The notes under the pieces are model-generated. The model made no database searches and was not told the DNA's origin. It saw only the letters and a list, made by a program, of their open reading frames with translations. A DNA stretch of 64,000 nt from Microbacterium foliorum (GTDB taxonomy: Bacteria > Actinomycetota > Actinomycetes > Actinomycetales > Microbacteriaceae), in assembly GCF_003367705.1 (NCBI RefSeq), contig NZ_CP031425.1, positions 1,488,001-1,552,000 on the forward strand, read 5' to 3'. Position 1 is the stretch's first letter. Each line of letters begins with the position of its first letter. Positions 16,461-24,864 of this stretch are shown here, piece after piece. The position numbers and the translations under genes were made by a program.

Positions 16461-17489
16461 ATGAAGATCGGCATTCTGACGAGCGGCGGCGACTGCCCCG
16501 GACTCAACGCGGTCATCCGCGGCATCGTGCTCAAGGGCACCACCACGTACGATCTCGAGTTCGTCGGCATCCGCGACGGATGGCGGGGAGTCGTCGACGG
16601 CGACTTCTTCCCCCTCACCCGACACGAGGTCAAGGGACTCTCGAAGGTCGGCGGCACGATCCTCGGCACGAGCCGGACGAACCCGTACGAGGGGGAGCGC
16701 GGCGGAGCGGAGAACATCGCCAAGACCCTGTACGGCCACAAGATCGACGGCATCATCGCGATCGGCGGTGAAGGCACCCTCGCCGCGGCAGACCGTCTTG
16801 CGAAGGATGGCATCAACGTCATCGGCGTGCCCAAGACGATCGACAACGACCTGCGCGCGACCGACTACTCCTTCGGTTTCGACACGGCGGTGAACATCGC
16901 CACGGATGCCATGGATCGTCTGCGCACCACGGGTGACTCCCACCAGCGCTGCATGGTCGCCGAGGTCATGGGGCGCCACGTCGGATGGATCGCGCTGCAC
17001 GCCGGGATGGCCGCAGGCGCCCATGCGATCTGCATTCCCGAGGTCCCCATGTCGATCGACGACATCTGCGATCTCGTCTCGAGCGCCCACGACCGCGGCC
17101 GCGCTCCGCTGGTCGTGGTGTCCGAGGGCTTCAAGCTGCTCGGCATGGACGAGGCATTCAGCGACAAGGGGATGGACGCCTTCAACCGGCCGCGTCTCGG
17201 CGGGATCGGCGATCAGCTCGCCCCCGCGATCGAACGGATCACCGGCATCGAGACCCGCGCGACGATCCTCGGACACATCCAGCGCGGTGGCTCCCCGTCG
17301 GCGTTCGACCGCGTGCTCGCCACGCGCCTCGGTCTGCACGCCGCCGATGCGATCGTCGAGGGCTCGTGGGGGCAGATGGTGGCCATGCAGGGCACCGATA
17401 TCGTCCGGGTCCCGTTCGCCGAGGCTCTGGGCGAGCTCAACACGGTCCCACGCAGCCGCTACGACGAGGCTGCTGCTCTCTTCGGCTGA
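16461..17489 (+). CDS. pfkA: 6-phosphofructokinase (ATP-type signature)
   Basis: PFK phosphorylates fructose 6-phosphate in glycolysis. The 342-aa protein has GGDCPGLNAVIRG near residue 9, TSRTNPYEG, GGEGTL near 102, PKTIDND near 124, and MGRHVGWIALHAGMA. The Gly of GGEGT (E. coli position 104) indicates ATP rather than pyrophosphate as donor. The Lys in PKTIDND (position 124) is the PPi-type residue; this Gly/Lys combination is what ATP-dependent actinomycete PFKs carry. TAGTGT (16401-16406) is a plausible -10, with GAGG before the ATG. It is convergent with the oligopeptidase gene across a hairpin. Confidence 0.95.
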   Translation: MKIGILTSGGDCPGLNAVIRGIVLKGTTTYDLEFVGIRDGWRGVVDGDFFPLTRHEVKGLSKVGGTILGTSRTNPYEGERGGAENIAKTLYGHKIDGIIAIGGEGTLAAADRLAKDGINVIGVPKTIDNDLRATDYSFGFDTAVNIATDAMDRLRTTGDSHQRCMVAEVMGRHVGWIALHAGMAAGAHAICIPEVPMSIDDICDLVSSAHDRGRAPLVVVSEGFKLLGMDEAFSDKGMDAFNRPRLGGIGDQLAPAIERITGIETRATILGHIQRGGSPSAFDRVLATRLGLHAADAIVEGSWGQMVAMQGTDIVRVPFAEALGELNTVPRSRYDEAAALFG

Positions 17490-17543
17490 ACATCGGGCCC
17501 CGCGGATCAGAGATCGAACTCCTGATACGGCGGGGCGCTCACA

Positions 17544-17569
17544 GTGGGCGTCCACCCCGGGACGCCCAC
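17544..17569. terminator. Bidirectional terminator hairpin between pfkA and oligopeptidase gene
   Basis: GTGGGCGTCC (17544-17553) pairs with GGACGCCCAC (17560-17569), loop of 6 nt. It sits between two convergent genes and can serve both strands. Confidence 0.7.
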
Positions 17570-17579
17570 CCTGCAGGGC

Positions 17580-19679
17580 TCACTCCCCGGCGAGCCCCAC
17601 GGTGTCGAGGATCCAGGCCAGTTCGAACGCGCGCTCCCGCCACGAGTTGTAGCGCCCGCTGACGCCGCCGTGCCCGGCGACCATCTCGCACTTGAGCAGC
17701 GCGTCCGCGGCACCGGCGACGCGCAGCGCGGCGATCCACTTCGCCGGCTCCACGTAGAGCACGCGCGTGTCGTTGAGTGAGGTCACCGCGAGGATGCGGG
17801 GGTAGGCGACGCCGTCACGGACGTTCTCGTAGGGCGAGTACGACTTCATGTACTCGTAGACGTCGGCCCTGTGCAGCGGGTCTCCCCACTCGTCCCATTC
17901 GATGACGGTCAGGGGGAGCGAGGGATCGAGGATCGTGGTGAGGGCGTCCACGAAGGGAACAGCCGCCAGCACGCCGGCGAAGAGCTCGGGAGCGAGGTTG
18001 GTGATCGCCCCCATCAGCAGTCCACCCGCGCTGCCGCCCTCGGCGACCAGCGTCTCGGGGGAGGTGATCCCCTCGTCGACGAGGTGCCTGGCGCACGCCA
18101 CGAAATCGGTGAACGTGTTCCGCTTGTTCAGCAGTTTGCCGTCCTCGTACCACTGGCGCCCCATCTCGCCCCCGCCGCGGACGTGTGCGACGGCGAAGAC
18201 GATGCCGCGGTCGAGCTCCGAGAGGCGTGCGACCGAGAAGCCCGGGTCGATCGAGTGCTCGTACGACCCGTAGCCGTATAGGTGCACGGGGCGAGGCTCG
18301 GCTCCGGGAGCGCCGAACGAGCGCTTCCAGACGAGTGAGATCGGCACTCTCGTGCCGTCGGATGCCGTCGCCCAGGCGCGCTCCTGGCCGTAGTCGAGCG
18401 GATCGTAGCCACCCAGCACCGACACCTGCTTGCGCAGCTCGAGCTCGCGGGTCGCGAGGTCGAGCTCGTAGACCGTTCCGGGAGTGACGAACGAGGTGTA
18501 GCCGAGCCGCAGGAACGGCGAGTGCCATTCGGGGTTGCCGCTGACTCCTGCCGAGTACAGCGGCTCGTCGAAGACGACGTCCTCCACGGCATCCGTCGTG
18601 TAGTCGAGCAGCCCGACGCGCTCGAGCCCCTCGCTGCGGTACTCCACGGTAGCGAAGTCGCGGAACGCGTCCATGCCGAGAAGTCGTCGGCCCGGCTCAT
18701 GCGCGAGCACCACGCGCCGTGCGCCGAGCGGGTCGACGGCGGCCACCGAGACGAGCTCGAAGTCCAGTGCGTCGTCGTTGTGCAGGATGTAGAGCCGGTC
18801 CTCGCCGCCGACCACCGCGTGCTCGAGCGAGTACTCCACGCCCTCGCGACGCGGCCACACGATCTGCGGCGCCGCCGTCAGGTCGCCGGACAGGTCGACC
18901 AGGTACTCCTCGCTCGTGATGCTGGAGCCGACCGCGATCACGAGGTACTTCCGGCTGCGCGTGATGCCCGCGCCGAGCCAGTACTTCTCATCGGGCTCGT
19001 GGAAGAGCTTCACGTCCTCCGCCACGGGGGTGCCGAGGCGATGCAGCCAGAGGGTGTCGGGGCGCCAGGCGTCGTCACGGGTCGTGTAGAGGATGCCGGT
19101 GCCGTCGGGGGTGAAGAACGCGCCTCCGGTGTCGGGGATCTCGTCGGCGAGTGTCTCGCCGCTCGCGAGGTCTCGCACGTGCACGGTGTAGAGCTCGTCG
19201 CCCTCGAAATCGGTCGCCCACAGCATCTTCGTGGCGTCGTCCGAGGTGTCGAAGGCGCCGAGCGAGAAGAACTCATGGCCTTCGGCCTCGACGTTGCCGT
19301 CGAGCAGCACGGTCTCTCCGGGCACCGGGACGCCGGGCTCGAGAACAGGGGGAGTCCAGTCGCCCTCGGTCGCCGCGGTGCGGCAGTGGATGCCGTACTG
19401 GGCGCCCTCCTCGGTGCGGCTGTAGTACCACCAGTCGCCGCGGCGGGTGGGGACCGACAGATCCGTCTCCTGCACCCGACCCTTGATCTCCTGGAACAGC
19501 GTCTCGCGCAGCGGAGCGAGGTGATCGAGCTCGGCGTCTGTGTGGGCGTTCTCGGCCTCGAGGTGCGCGATCACCTCGGGGGAGTCCTTCGCGCGGAGCC
19601 ACTCGTACGGATCGTCGAACGTGTCGCCGTGGTGAGTGCGGAGGGTCGAGCGGCGGTCTGCGATCGGAGCATCAGTCAC
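17580..19679 (-). CDS. Oligopeptidase B-like S9 serine peptidase
   Basis: Oligopeptidase B cleaves short peptides after basic residues, normally in the cytosol. The 699-aa protein has an N-terminal beta-propeller (DDPYEWLRAKDSPEV near residue 25) and a C-terminal alpha/beta hydrolase domain. The nucleophile Ser is in GGSAGGLL near 547, the Asp in SLNDTRVLY near 636, and the His in GHGGVSGR near 667. There is no signal peptide. The GTG at 19679 is chosen over the upstream GTG at 19715 because minus-strand TAGCGT (19692-19687) ends 8 nt before it; the upstream start lies outside the predicted transcript. A hairpin separates it from convergent pfkA. Confidence 0.92.
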   Translation of the reverse strand: MTDAPIADRRSTLRTHHGDTFDDPYEWLRAKDSPEVIAHLEAENAHTDAELDHLAPLRETLFQEIKGRVQETDLSVPTRRGDWWYYSRTEEGAQYGIHCRTAATEGDWTPPVLEPGVPVPGETVLLDGNVEAEGHEFFSLGAFDTSDDATKMLWATDFEGDELYTVHVRDLASGETLADEIPDTGGAFFTPDGTGILYTTRDDAWRPDTLWLHRLGTPVAEDVKLFHEPDEKYWLGAGITRSRKYLVIAVGSSITSEEYLVDLSGDLTAAPQIVWPRREGVEYSLEHAVVGGEDRLYILHNDDALDFELVSVAAVDPLGARRVVLAHEPGRRLLGMDAFRDFATVEYRSEGLERVGLLDYTTDAVEDVVFDEPLYSAGVSGNPEWHSPFLRLGYTSFVTPGTVYELDLATRELELRKQVSVLGGYDPLDYGQERAWATASDGTRVPISLVWKRSFGAPGAEPRPVHLYGYGSYEHSIDPGFSVARLSELDRGIVFAVAHVRGGGEMGRQWYEDGKLLNKRNTFTDFVACARHLVDEGITSPETLVAEGGSAGGLLMGAITNLAPELFAGVLAAVPFVDALTTILDPSLPLTVIEWDEWGDPLHRADVYEYMKSYSPYENVRDGVAYPRILAVTSLNDTRVLYVEPAKWIAALRVAGAADALLKCEMVAGHGGVSGRYNSWRERAFELAWILDTVGLAGE

Positions 19680-19835
19680 GGGATCCACGCTAGCCCAGGT
19701 CGAGTTGACCGGCACTCGGGAGGGTGGGAAGATTCAACGGGGCCGGTTAACGGAAGTCAAACCCACGGTGAACTCTTCGTTCGTCACGTCGATCACGTCG
19801 ACACCTCCTTCTTCCTCAACGACCGAAAGCGACCG

Positions 19836-21200
19836 GTGGAAACCGCAGCCCTCATCGTCGTGCTGGTGATCCTGCTGGCACTCTTCTTCGACTTCACCAA
19901 CGGGTTCCACGACACCGCGAACGCGATGGCCACGCCCATCGCGACCGGTGCCCTCAAGCCCAAGACCGCGGTTCTCCTCGCGGCCGTGCTCAACCTCGTC
20001 GGAGCCTTCCTCTCGACCGAGGTCTCGAAGACCGTCTCGCACGGCATCATCCGGGAGGACACGATCCAGGGCGATGCGTTCCTGCCCATGATCTTCGCGG
20101 GGCTGATCGGCGCGATCACCTGGAACATGCTGACCTGGCTGCTCGGTCTGCCCTCGAGCTCGTCGCACGCGCTGTTCGGCGGCCTGATCGGTGCGACGCT
20201 GGTCGGCGTCGGCGTCGGAGGAATCGACTTCGGCATGGTCCTGTCGAAGATCATCCTCCCGGCTCTGATCGCCCCGCTCACCGCCGGCATCATCGCCTTC
20301 GCGGCCACGAAGCTCGCCTACTCGATCACCCGGCGCTACGACGGCAAGCCCGACGGACGGGACGGCTTCCGGTGGGGGCAGATCTTCACCTCGTCGCTCG
20401 TCGCCCTCGCCCACGGCACGAACGACGCGCAGAAGACCATGGGAGTCATCACGCTCGCGCTGATCACCGTCGGCTGGCAGAGCAGCTCGCAGGCGGATCC
20501 GCACCTGTGGGTCATCATCGCCTGCGCCGTCACGATCGCCCTCGGCACGTACCTCGGCGGATGGCGCATCATCCGCACTCTCGGCAAGGGCCTCACCGAG
20601 GTCAAGCCGGCGCAGGGGTTCTCGGCCGAGAGCTCCACAGCCGCGACGATCCTCGCCTCCAGCGCGTTCGGATTCGCGCTGTCGACGACTCAGGTCGCCT
20701 CGGGGTCGGTCATCGGCTCCGGTCTCGGCCGCCGCGGATCCACGGTGCGCTGGCGGACCGCCGGTCGCATCGCGATCGGATGGCTGCTCACGCTCCCGGC
20801 CGCCGGCGCGGTCGGCGCTCTCGCGGCGCTGCTGATCACCTGGCTCGGCACCTGGGGCATCGCGATCGATGCGGTGCTCGCCCTGCTGGTCATCATCGGA
20901 TTGTTCCTCCGTTCGCGCAAGGACGCCGTGACGCCCGCGAACGCCATGAGCGACGTGGCCGAGTCCGGTCTCGCGGTCGAGCACCCGGACATGCCGCCGC
21001 CCACCCGCCGTCAGCAGCGGGCGATCGAGGCGAAGGCCGAGGCCAAGGCGCGCGCCGACGCGCGCGAGAAGGCGAAGGCCAAGGCCAAGGCCGATGCCAA
21101 GGAGAAGGCCAGGGCGAAGGCCTCCAAGCGCGCACCGAGCACCGGCGCCGCGACCAGGATCGACAGTACCGAGACGACGGACAGCGAGGATGCGAAGTGA
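19836..21200 (+). CDS. PiT-family inorganic phosphate transporter with basic C-terminal tail
   Basis: The 454-aa integral membrane protein has both PiT signature repeats, FDFTNGFHDTANAMAT near residue 19 and LAHGTNDAQKTMG near 192, and about ten membrane spans. PiT proteins import phosphate with cations, usually as metal-phosphate symport. The GTG at 19836 fits the start of the first helix (VETAALIVVLVILLALFF); upstream frame extensions are shadows. The last about 75 residues are a cytosolic Lys/Ala/Glu-rich tail (KAEAKARADAREKAKAK), unusual for PiT. It lacks the usual DUF47/PhoU-like partner and is instead coupled (GTGA overlap) to a small membrane protein. Confidence 0.92.
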   Translation: METAALIVVLVILLALFFDFTNGFHDTANAMATPIATGALKPKTAVLLAAVLNLVGAFLSTEVSKTVSHGIIREDTIQGDAFLPMIFAGLIGAITWNMLTWLLGLPSSSSHALFGGLIGATLVGVGVGGIDFGMVLSKIILPALIAPLTAGIIAFAATKLAYSITRRYDGKPDGRDGFRWGQIFTSSLVALAHGTNDAQKTMGVITLALITVGWQSSSQADPHLWVIIACAVTIALGTYLGGWRIIRTLGKGLTEVKPAQGFSAESSTAATILASSAFGFALSTTQVASGSVIGSGLGRRGSTVRWRTAGRIAIGWLLTLPAAGAVGALAALLITWLGTWGIAIDAVLALLVIIGLFLRSRKDAVTPANAMSDVAESGLAVEHPDMPPPTRRQQRAIEAKAEAKARADAREKAKAKAKADAKEKARAKASKRAPSTGAATRIDSTETTDSEDAK

Positions 21201-21532
21201 GCGTCGACATCGACTGGAGCGCTTTCCTCCAGGTGTTCCTCGCCGCTCTGATCGGCGCATGCGCCGTCGTGACCTTCTATTCGCTGGGGCTGCGGCTGCT
21301 GGTGCGCAGCGGCCGCGCGCCGGTCGTGAGCCCGGCCGAGTTCACGGACGCCATCACCGTGATCACCGAGAAGGAGCTGCGTCGTGCGGCCAAGCAGGCG
21401 GCGAAGGCCGCCAAGAAGAGTCCGCTGACCGAGGGGCAGCGACGGATCGCACTGCTCGGCGCCTACGGCTGCTTCGCACTGTGCGCCGTCGCCGTCGTCG
21501 CCGGCATCCTCATCATCGTCGTCGGGCACTGA
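21197..21532 (+). CDS. Small two-TM membrane protein coupled to PiT transporter
   Basis: This 111-aa protein has a TM segment at residues 9-33 and a second at about 86-108. Between them is a soluble loop with a basic helix (KELRRAAKQAAKAAKKS) resembling the Lys/Ala tail of the neighbouring PiT protein. The GTG start overlaps the pit stop (GTGA), so the two are translated together. I recognise no named family; an accessory subunit of the transporter is the natural inference but unproven. The C-terminal codons form the first unit of a 23-nt tandem repeat that continues beyond the stop. Confidence 0.75.
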   Translation: MSVDIDWSAFLQVFLAALIGACAVVTFYSLGLRLLVRSGRAPVVSPAEFTDAITVITEKELRRAAKQAAKAAKKSPLTEGQRRIALLGAYGCFALCAVAVVAGILIIVVGH

Positions 21533-21606
21533 CCCTCATCGTCGTCGGGCACTGATTCTCACGGACGTCGGGCTCTGGCCCTCACCGAGGTCGGGCTCCA
21601 AGTCTC
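21515..21606 (+). repeat. 23-nt imperfect tandem repeat, four units, spanning a gene 3' end
   Basis: Units lie at 21515-21537, 21538-21560, 21561-21583 and 21584-21606, each with GTCGGGC at the same phase (21521, 21544, 21567, 21590). Units 1 and 2 differ at only two of 23 positions; 3 and 4 are more diverged. Unit 1 contains the stop codon of the small membrane protein gene. A degenerate fifth copy may follow. Confidence 0.85.
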
Positions 21607-21671
21607 GTCGTCGGGCCGCCGGGCATCATCACTGTCCGGAGCAGCCCACGCTGCGGGGCTGCTCCGCCGTC

Positions 21672-22238
21672 TCAGCGCAGCAGCCCTGACACGAGACGGT
21701 CGATGATCTCGTCCGTCGAGGTGCCGGGATCGATCGGCGTGGTCAGTCGGTCGAGCAGCAGGCCGTCGATGGCGTAATGGAACAGCGCGATCTCGTGCCG
21801 TCCGCCCGGCAGGGAGGCGGAGGCGTTGAACGCCACGTCGGCTTCGAAGCCCGCGCGCTGCCACGCCCCGAGCAGCGCGGCGACTTCGGGTCGGCGGGTG
21901 CTCTCGAGGCGCAGCTCGAACAGAGCCACCGTCACGTCCCGGTCATCGCTGAGCCGTCTGACGATGTCGCGCAGGTAGTCGGCGAAGAGCTCGGCGCTCG
22001 GGGTCGCCGACGACCGACGCGCCAGGTCGTCCTCGCTCGGGGCGAGGCGCTCCCCGATGCGATCGACCAGTCCCTCGATGAGGGCGTCACGGCTGCGGAA
22101 GTAGTTCGACGTCGTGCCGACCGGCAGTCCGGCGGCCAGGTCGACGGCTCGATGGGTGAGCCCACGCGAGCCTTCCGTCGCGAGGATCGTCAATCCCGCA
22201 TCCGCGATGAGTCGCCTGCGTGCCTCGTTCTTCGCCAT
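21672..22238 (-). CDS. TetR-family transcriptional regulator
   Basis: The 188-aa protein has an N-terminal TetR helix-turn-helix (LTHRAVDLAAGLPVGTTSNY, residues about 26-45, then FRSRDALIEGLVDRIGERL) and a helical ligand domain without strong family signals. Minus-strand TAGGGT (22250-22245) ends 7 nt before the ATG, predicting a leaderless transcript. It is divergent from a metallophosphoesterase gene. An imperfect palindrome at 22260-22279 covers the expected -35 region of its own promoter and is the likely autoregulatory operator. The inducer is unknown. Confidence 0.9.
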   Translation of the reverse strand: MAKNEARRRLIADAGLTILATEGSRGLTHRAVDLAAGLPVGTTSNYFRSRDALIEGLVDRIGERLAPSEDDLARRSSATPSAELFADYLRDIVRRLSDDRDVTVALFELRLESTRRPEVAALLGAWQRAGFEADVAFNASASLPGGRHEIALFHYAIDGLLLDRLTTPIDPGTSTDEIIDRLVSGLLR

Positions 22239-22259
22239 CCGAGAACCCTATCGTCATCA

Positions 22260-22279
22260 CTACACCTGACGTGGTGCAG
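22260..22279. promoter_or_regulatory. Candidate TetR operator in divergent promoter region
   Basis: CTACACC-N6-GGTGCAG is a palindrome with one mismatched pair in its 7-bp arms. It is centred about 22 bp upstream of the tetR -10 hexamer and about 38 bp upstream of the phosphodiesterase -10, so binding would most directly block tetR itself. Confidence 0.5.
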
Positions 22280-22318
22280 AGCCGGATCCGGTGTCGGAGC
22301 GCGGCCTAGGCTGGGAGC

Positions 22319-23233
22319 ATGTCAGCGCATTCCGAGAGCGAGCACGTCTTCGGTCGCCACCAGCCCGCGTCCCACGTGATCATCCACGTGAGCGACCCGC
22401 ACTTCCTCGCCGAGGGTGCGCGACTGGGCGGACGGTACGACGTCGAGTCGAACTTCGCGCGGACGCTCGAGGCCGTCCGCGCCGTGCACCCGGACCCCAC
22501 GGCGATCGTCGTCACCGGCGATCTCGCCGATCTCGGCGAACCCGACGCGTACCGGCGGCTTCGTGCGGCGGTCGAGCCCGTCGCCGAGGAGCTGGGCACC
22601 ACCGTGGTGTGGGTCGCCGGCAACCACGACGAACGCCCGGCGCTGCGCGAGGGCCTGCTGGGACTGGAGCCGACATCGGATCCGGTGACAGGCGTCTGGG
22701 ATCTCGACGGGCTGAGGCTGATCGCCCTCGACACGAGTGTTCCGGGCTGGCATCACGGCGATCTCGACGAAGACCAGCTGTCGTGGCTGCGCGATGTCCT
22801 CCGTGAGCCGGCGCCGCACGGCACGCTGCTCGCGATGCATCACCCGCCCCTGCCGAGCCACCTTCCGCTCTTCGACATCCTCGAGCTTCGTCATCAGGAC
22901 GAGTTGGCCGATGCGATCCGGGGGAGCGATGTGCGCGGAATCCTCGCCGGGCACCTGCATTATTCCGCTCACGGGATGTTCGCCGGTGTCCCCGTCAGCG
23001 TGTCGTCGGCCACGTGCTACACCATGAACGTCGCGCGCCCGGCGGCCGACGTCAACGGGATGGATGCGGCGCAGGCGTTCCAGATCGTGCATGTCCGCGC
23101 CGACACGATCACCCACACGGTGGTGCCGGTGACCGATGCGCCGACCGCAGACGTGTTCTCGCAGGCCTGGATCGAGCGAATGGCGGCGCTCACCCCTGAC
23201 GAGCGCCTCGAGGTCTTCTCGCGGAAACGCTGA
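22319..23233 (+). CDS. Calcineurin-like metallophosphoesterase, CpdA/Icc type
   Basis: The 304-aa protein has the five metallophosphoesterase blocks in order: SDPHF near residue 25, VTGDLADLGEPD near 63, GNHDER near 101, MHHPPLP near 177 and GHLHYSAHG near 217. This arrangement is that of the CpdA (3',5'-cyclic AMP phosphodiesterase) group; many members have other phosphodiester substrates, so cAMP is only the leading guess. TAGGCT (22307-22312) ends 7 nt before the ATG, so the message is probably leaderless. It is divergent from the TetR regulator gene. Confidence 0.87.
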   Translation: MSAHSESEHVFGRHQPASHVIIHVSDPHFLAEGARLGGRYDVESNFARTLEAVRAVHPDPTAIVVTGDLADLGEPDAYRRLRAAVEPVAEELGTTVVWVAGNHDERPALREGLLGLEPTSDPVTGVWDLDGLRLIALDTSVPGWHHGDLDEDQLSWLRDVLREPAPHGTLLAMHHPPLPSHLPLFDILELRHQDELADAIRGSDVRGILAGHLHYSAHGMFAGVPVSVSSATCYTMNVARPAADVNGMDAAQAFQIVHVRADTITHTVVPVTDAPTADVFSQAWIERMAALTPDERLEVFSRKR

Positions 23234-23326
23234 TCCGGGTGCGTATCCCGGTGCGCGCATGCGTGCGGGCGTAGACTTGGGACATCCCCCGCACTCCACA
23301 CTCGCCACTACCCACAAGGATGTGAC

Positions 23327-24787
23327 ATGGCTTCTGCCGCGCCTACCCGTACCCGTACCGAGACCGATTCGCTCGGGAGCATGGAGATTCCCGCCGACGC
23401 CTACTGGGGGATCCACACCGCTCGCGCCGACGCGAACTTCCCGATCACCAAGCGTCCGATCTCGGTCTACCCCGATCTCGTGGTCGCTCTCGCGATGGTC
23501 AAGCAGGCCAGCGCGCGTGCGAACAGGCAGATCGGCGTCCTCGACGCCGAGCGGGCCGACCTGATCGACCGTGCGGCACAGCGGGTCATCGACGGCGAGT
23601 TCCACGACCAGTTCACCGTGGGCGTCATCCAGGGCGGTGCCGGCACCTCGACGAACATGAACGCCAACGAGGTCATCACCAACATCGCGCTCGAGCTCGC
23701 CGGCCGCGAGAAGGGCGACTACGCGTTCCTCTCGCCCATCGACCACACGAACCGCAGCCAGTCGACCAACGACGTCTACCCGACCGCGGTGAAGATCGGT
23801 CTCTCGCTCACGCTGCGCTCCCTGCTCGAGGAACTCGATCTCCTGCGGATCTCCTTCCTCAACAAGTCCCGCGAGTTCCACGATGTGCTGAAGGTCGGTC
23901 GCACCCAGCTGCAGGATGCCGTGCCGATGACCCTCGGCCAGGAGTTCCACGGCTTCGCGTCGACGCTGGGCTACGACCACACGCGCCTGACCGAGAACGC
24001 CTCGCTGATGTTCGAGATCAACATGGGCGCGACGGCCATCGGCACCGGCATCACCACCCACGCCGACTACGCACCCGCCGTGCTCAAGCATCTGCGCGAG
24101 ATCACGACCCTCGATCTGATGACCTCCGCCGACCTGGTCGAGGCCACGAGCGACACCGGCTCCTTCATGTCGTTCTCGTCGACCCTGAAGCGCAACGCCA
24201 TGAAGCTGTCGAAGATCTGCAACGACCTGCGTCTGCTGTCGTCGGGGCCGCAGGCGGGCTTCGGTGAGATCAACCTCCCGGCGATGCAGGCCGGCTCCAG
24301 CATCATGCCCGGCAAGGTCAACCCGGTGATCCCCGAGGTCGTCAATCAGGTCGCCTTCGCGGTCGCCGGCGCCGACATGACCGTGACTATGGCTGCCGAA
24401 GCCGGCCAGCTGCAGCTGAACGCCTTCGAGCCGGTGATCGCGCACTCCATCTTCCAGTCGATCACCTGGATGCGGCAGGCGATGTGGACGCTGCGGGTGA
24501 ACTGCGTCGACGGGATCACGGCGAACCGCGATCGTCTGGGTGCGATGGTCGGTGCGTCCGTCGGTGTCATCACCGCGCTCACCCCCTTCATCGGCTACGC
24601 GGCCGCAGCCGCTCTGGCGAAGACCGCTCTGCTCACGAACCGCAATGTCGCGGATCTGGTCGTCGAGGCCGGACTGATGTCGCGCGACGAGGTCATCAAG
24701 CAGCTGTCGCCCGCACGTCTGTCGGGTCTCGAGGCGATCACCGCGGCGATCCCGATCATCGCCTCCGAGGATCTGATCGAGATCTGA
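23327..24787 (+). CDS. aspA: Aspartate ammonia-lyase
   Basis: Aspartase deaminates aspartate to fumarate and ammonia. The 486-aa protein has the superfamily signature GSSIMPGKVNP near residue 322. KVGRTQLQDAVPMTLGQEF carries the aspartase-type RTQLQDAVP, where class II fumarase has RTHLQDATP. Other matches are GGAGTSTNMNANEV and SQSTNDVYPT. I therefore prefer aspartase to fumarase, although in-vitro overlap in this family is possible. A leadered promoter is likely: TAGACT at 23272-23277, and AAGGA before the ATG. A strong bidirectional hairpin follows. Confidence 0.9.
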   Translation: MASAAPTRTRTETDSLGSMEIPADAYWGIHTARADANFPITKRPISVYPDLVVALAMVKQASARANRQIGVLDAERADLIDRAAQRVIDGEFHDQFTVGVIQGGAGTSTNMNANEVITNIALELAGREKGDYAFLSPIDHTNRSQSTNDVYPTAVKIGLSLTLRSLLEELDLLRISFLNKSREFHDVLKVGRTQLQDAVPMTLGQEFHGFASTLGYDHTRLTENASLMFEINMGATAIGTGITTHADYAPAVLKHLREITTLDLMTSADLVEATSDTGSFMSFSSTLKRNAMKLSKICNDLRLLSSGPQAGFGEINLPAMQAGSSIMPGKVNPVIPEVVNQVAFAVAGADMTVTMAAEAGQLQLNAFEPVIAHSIFQSITWMRQAMWTLRVNCVDGITANRDRLGAMVGASVGVITALTPFIGYAAAAALAKTALLTNRNVADLVVEAGLMSRDEVIKQLSPARLSGLEAITAAIPIIASEDLIEI

Positions 24788-24802
24788 GCGGAATCCGCAG
24801 AT

Positions 24803-24839
24803 GACGAAGGGCCCGGCGGAGATCGCCGGGCCCTTCGTC
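24803..24839. terminator. Strong bidirectional terminator after aspA
   Basis: GACGAAGGGCCCGGCG (24803-24818) pairs perfectly with CGCCGGGCCCTTCGTC (24824-24839) across a 5-nt loop. It lies between the convergent aspA and FAH-family genes. Confidence 0.85.
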
Positions 24840-24864
24840 GTCTGCGAGGGAGCAGAAGCTGCGG

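Noticed and set aside
19740-19800. Possible PHO box (11-nt phased GTTAAC/GTGAAC/GTTCG-like elements) upstream of the PiT gene
   Set aside because: The elements are partly reversed and too degenerate compared with the GTTCACC direct repeats of known boxes, so I do not claim one.
21515-21629. The 23-nt repeats as a CRISPR array
   Set aside because: The units are contiguous with no spacers, the copies diverge and there are no cas genes.
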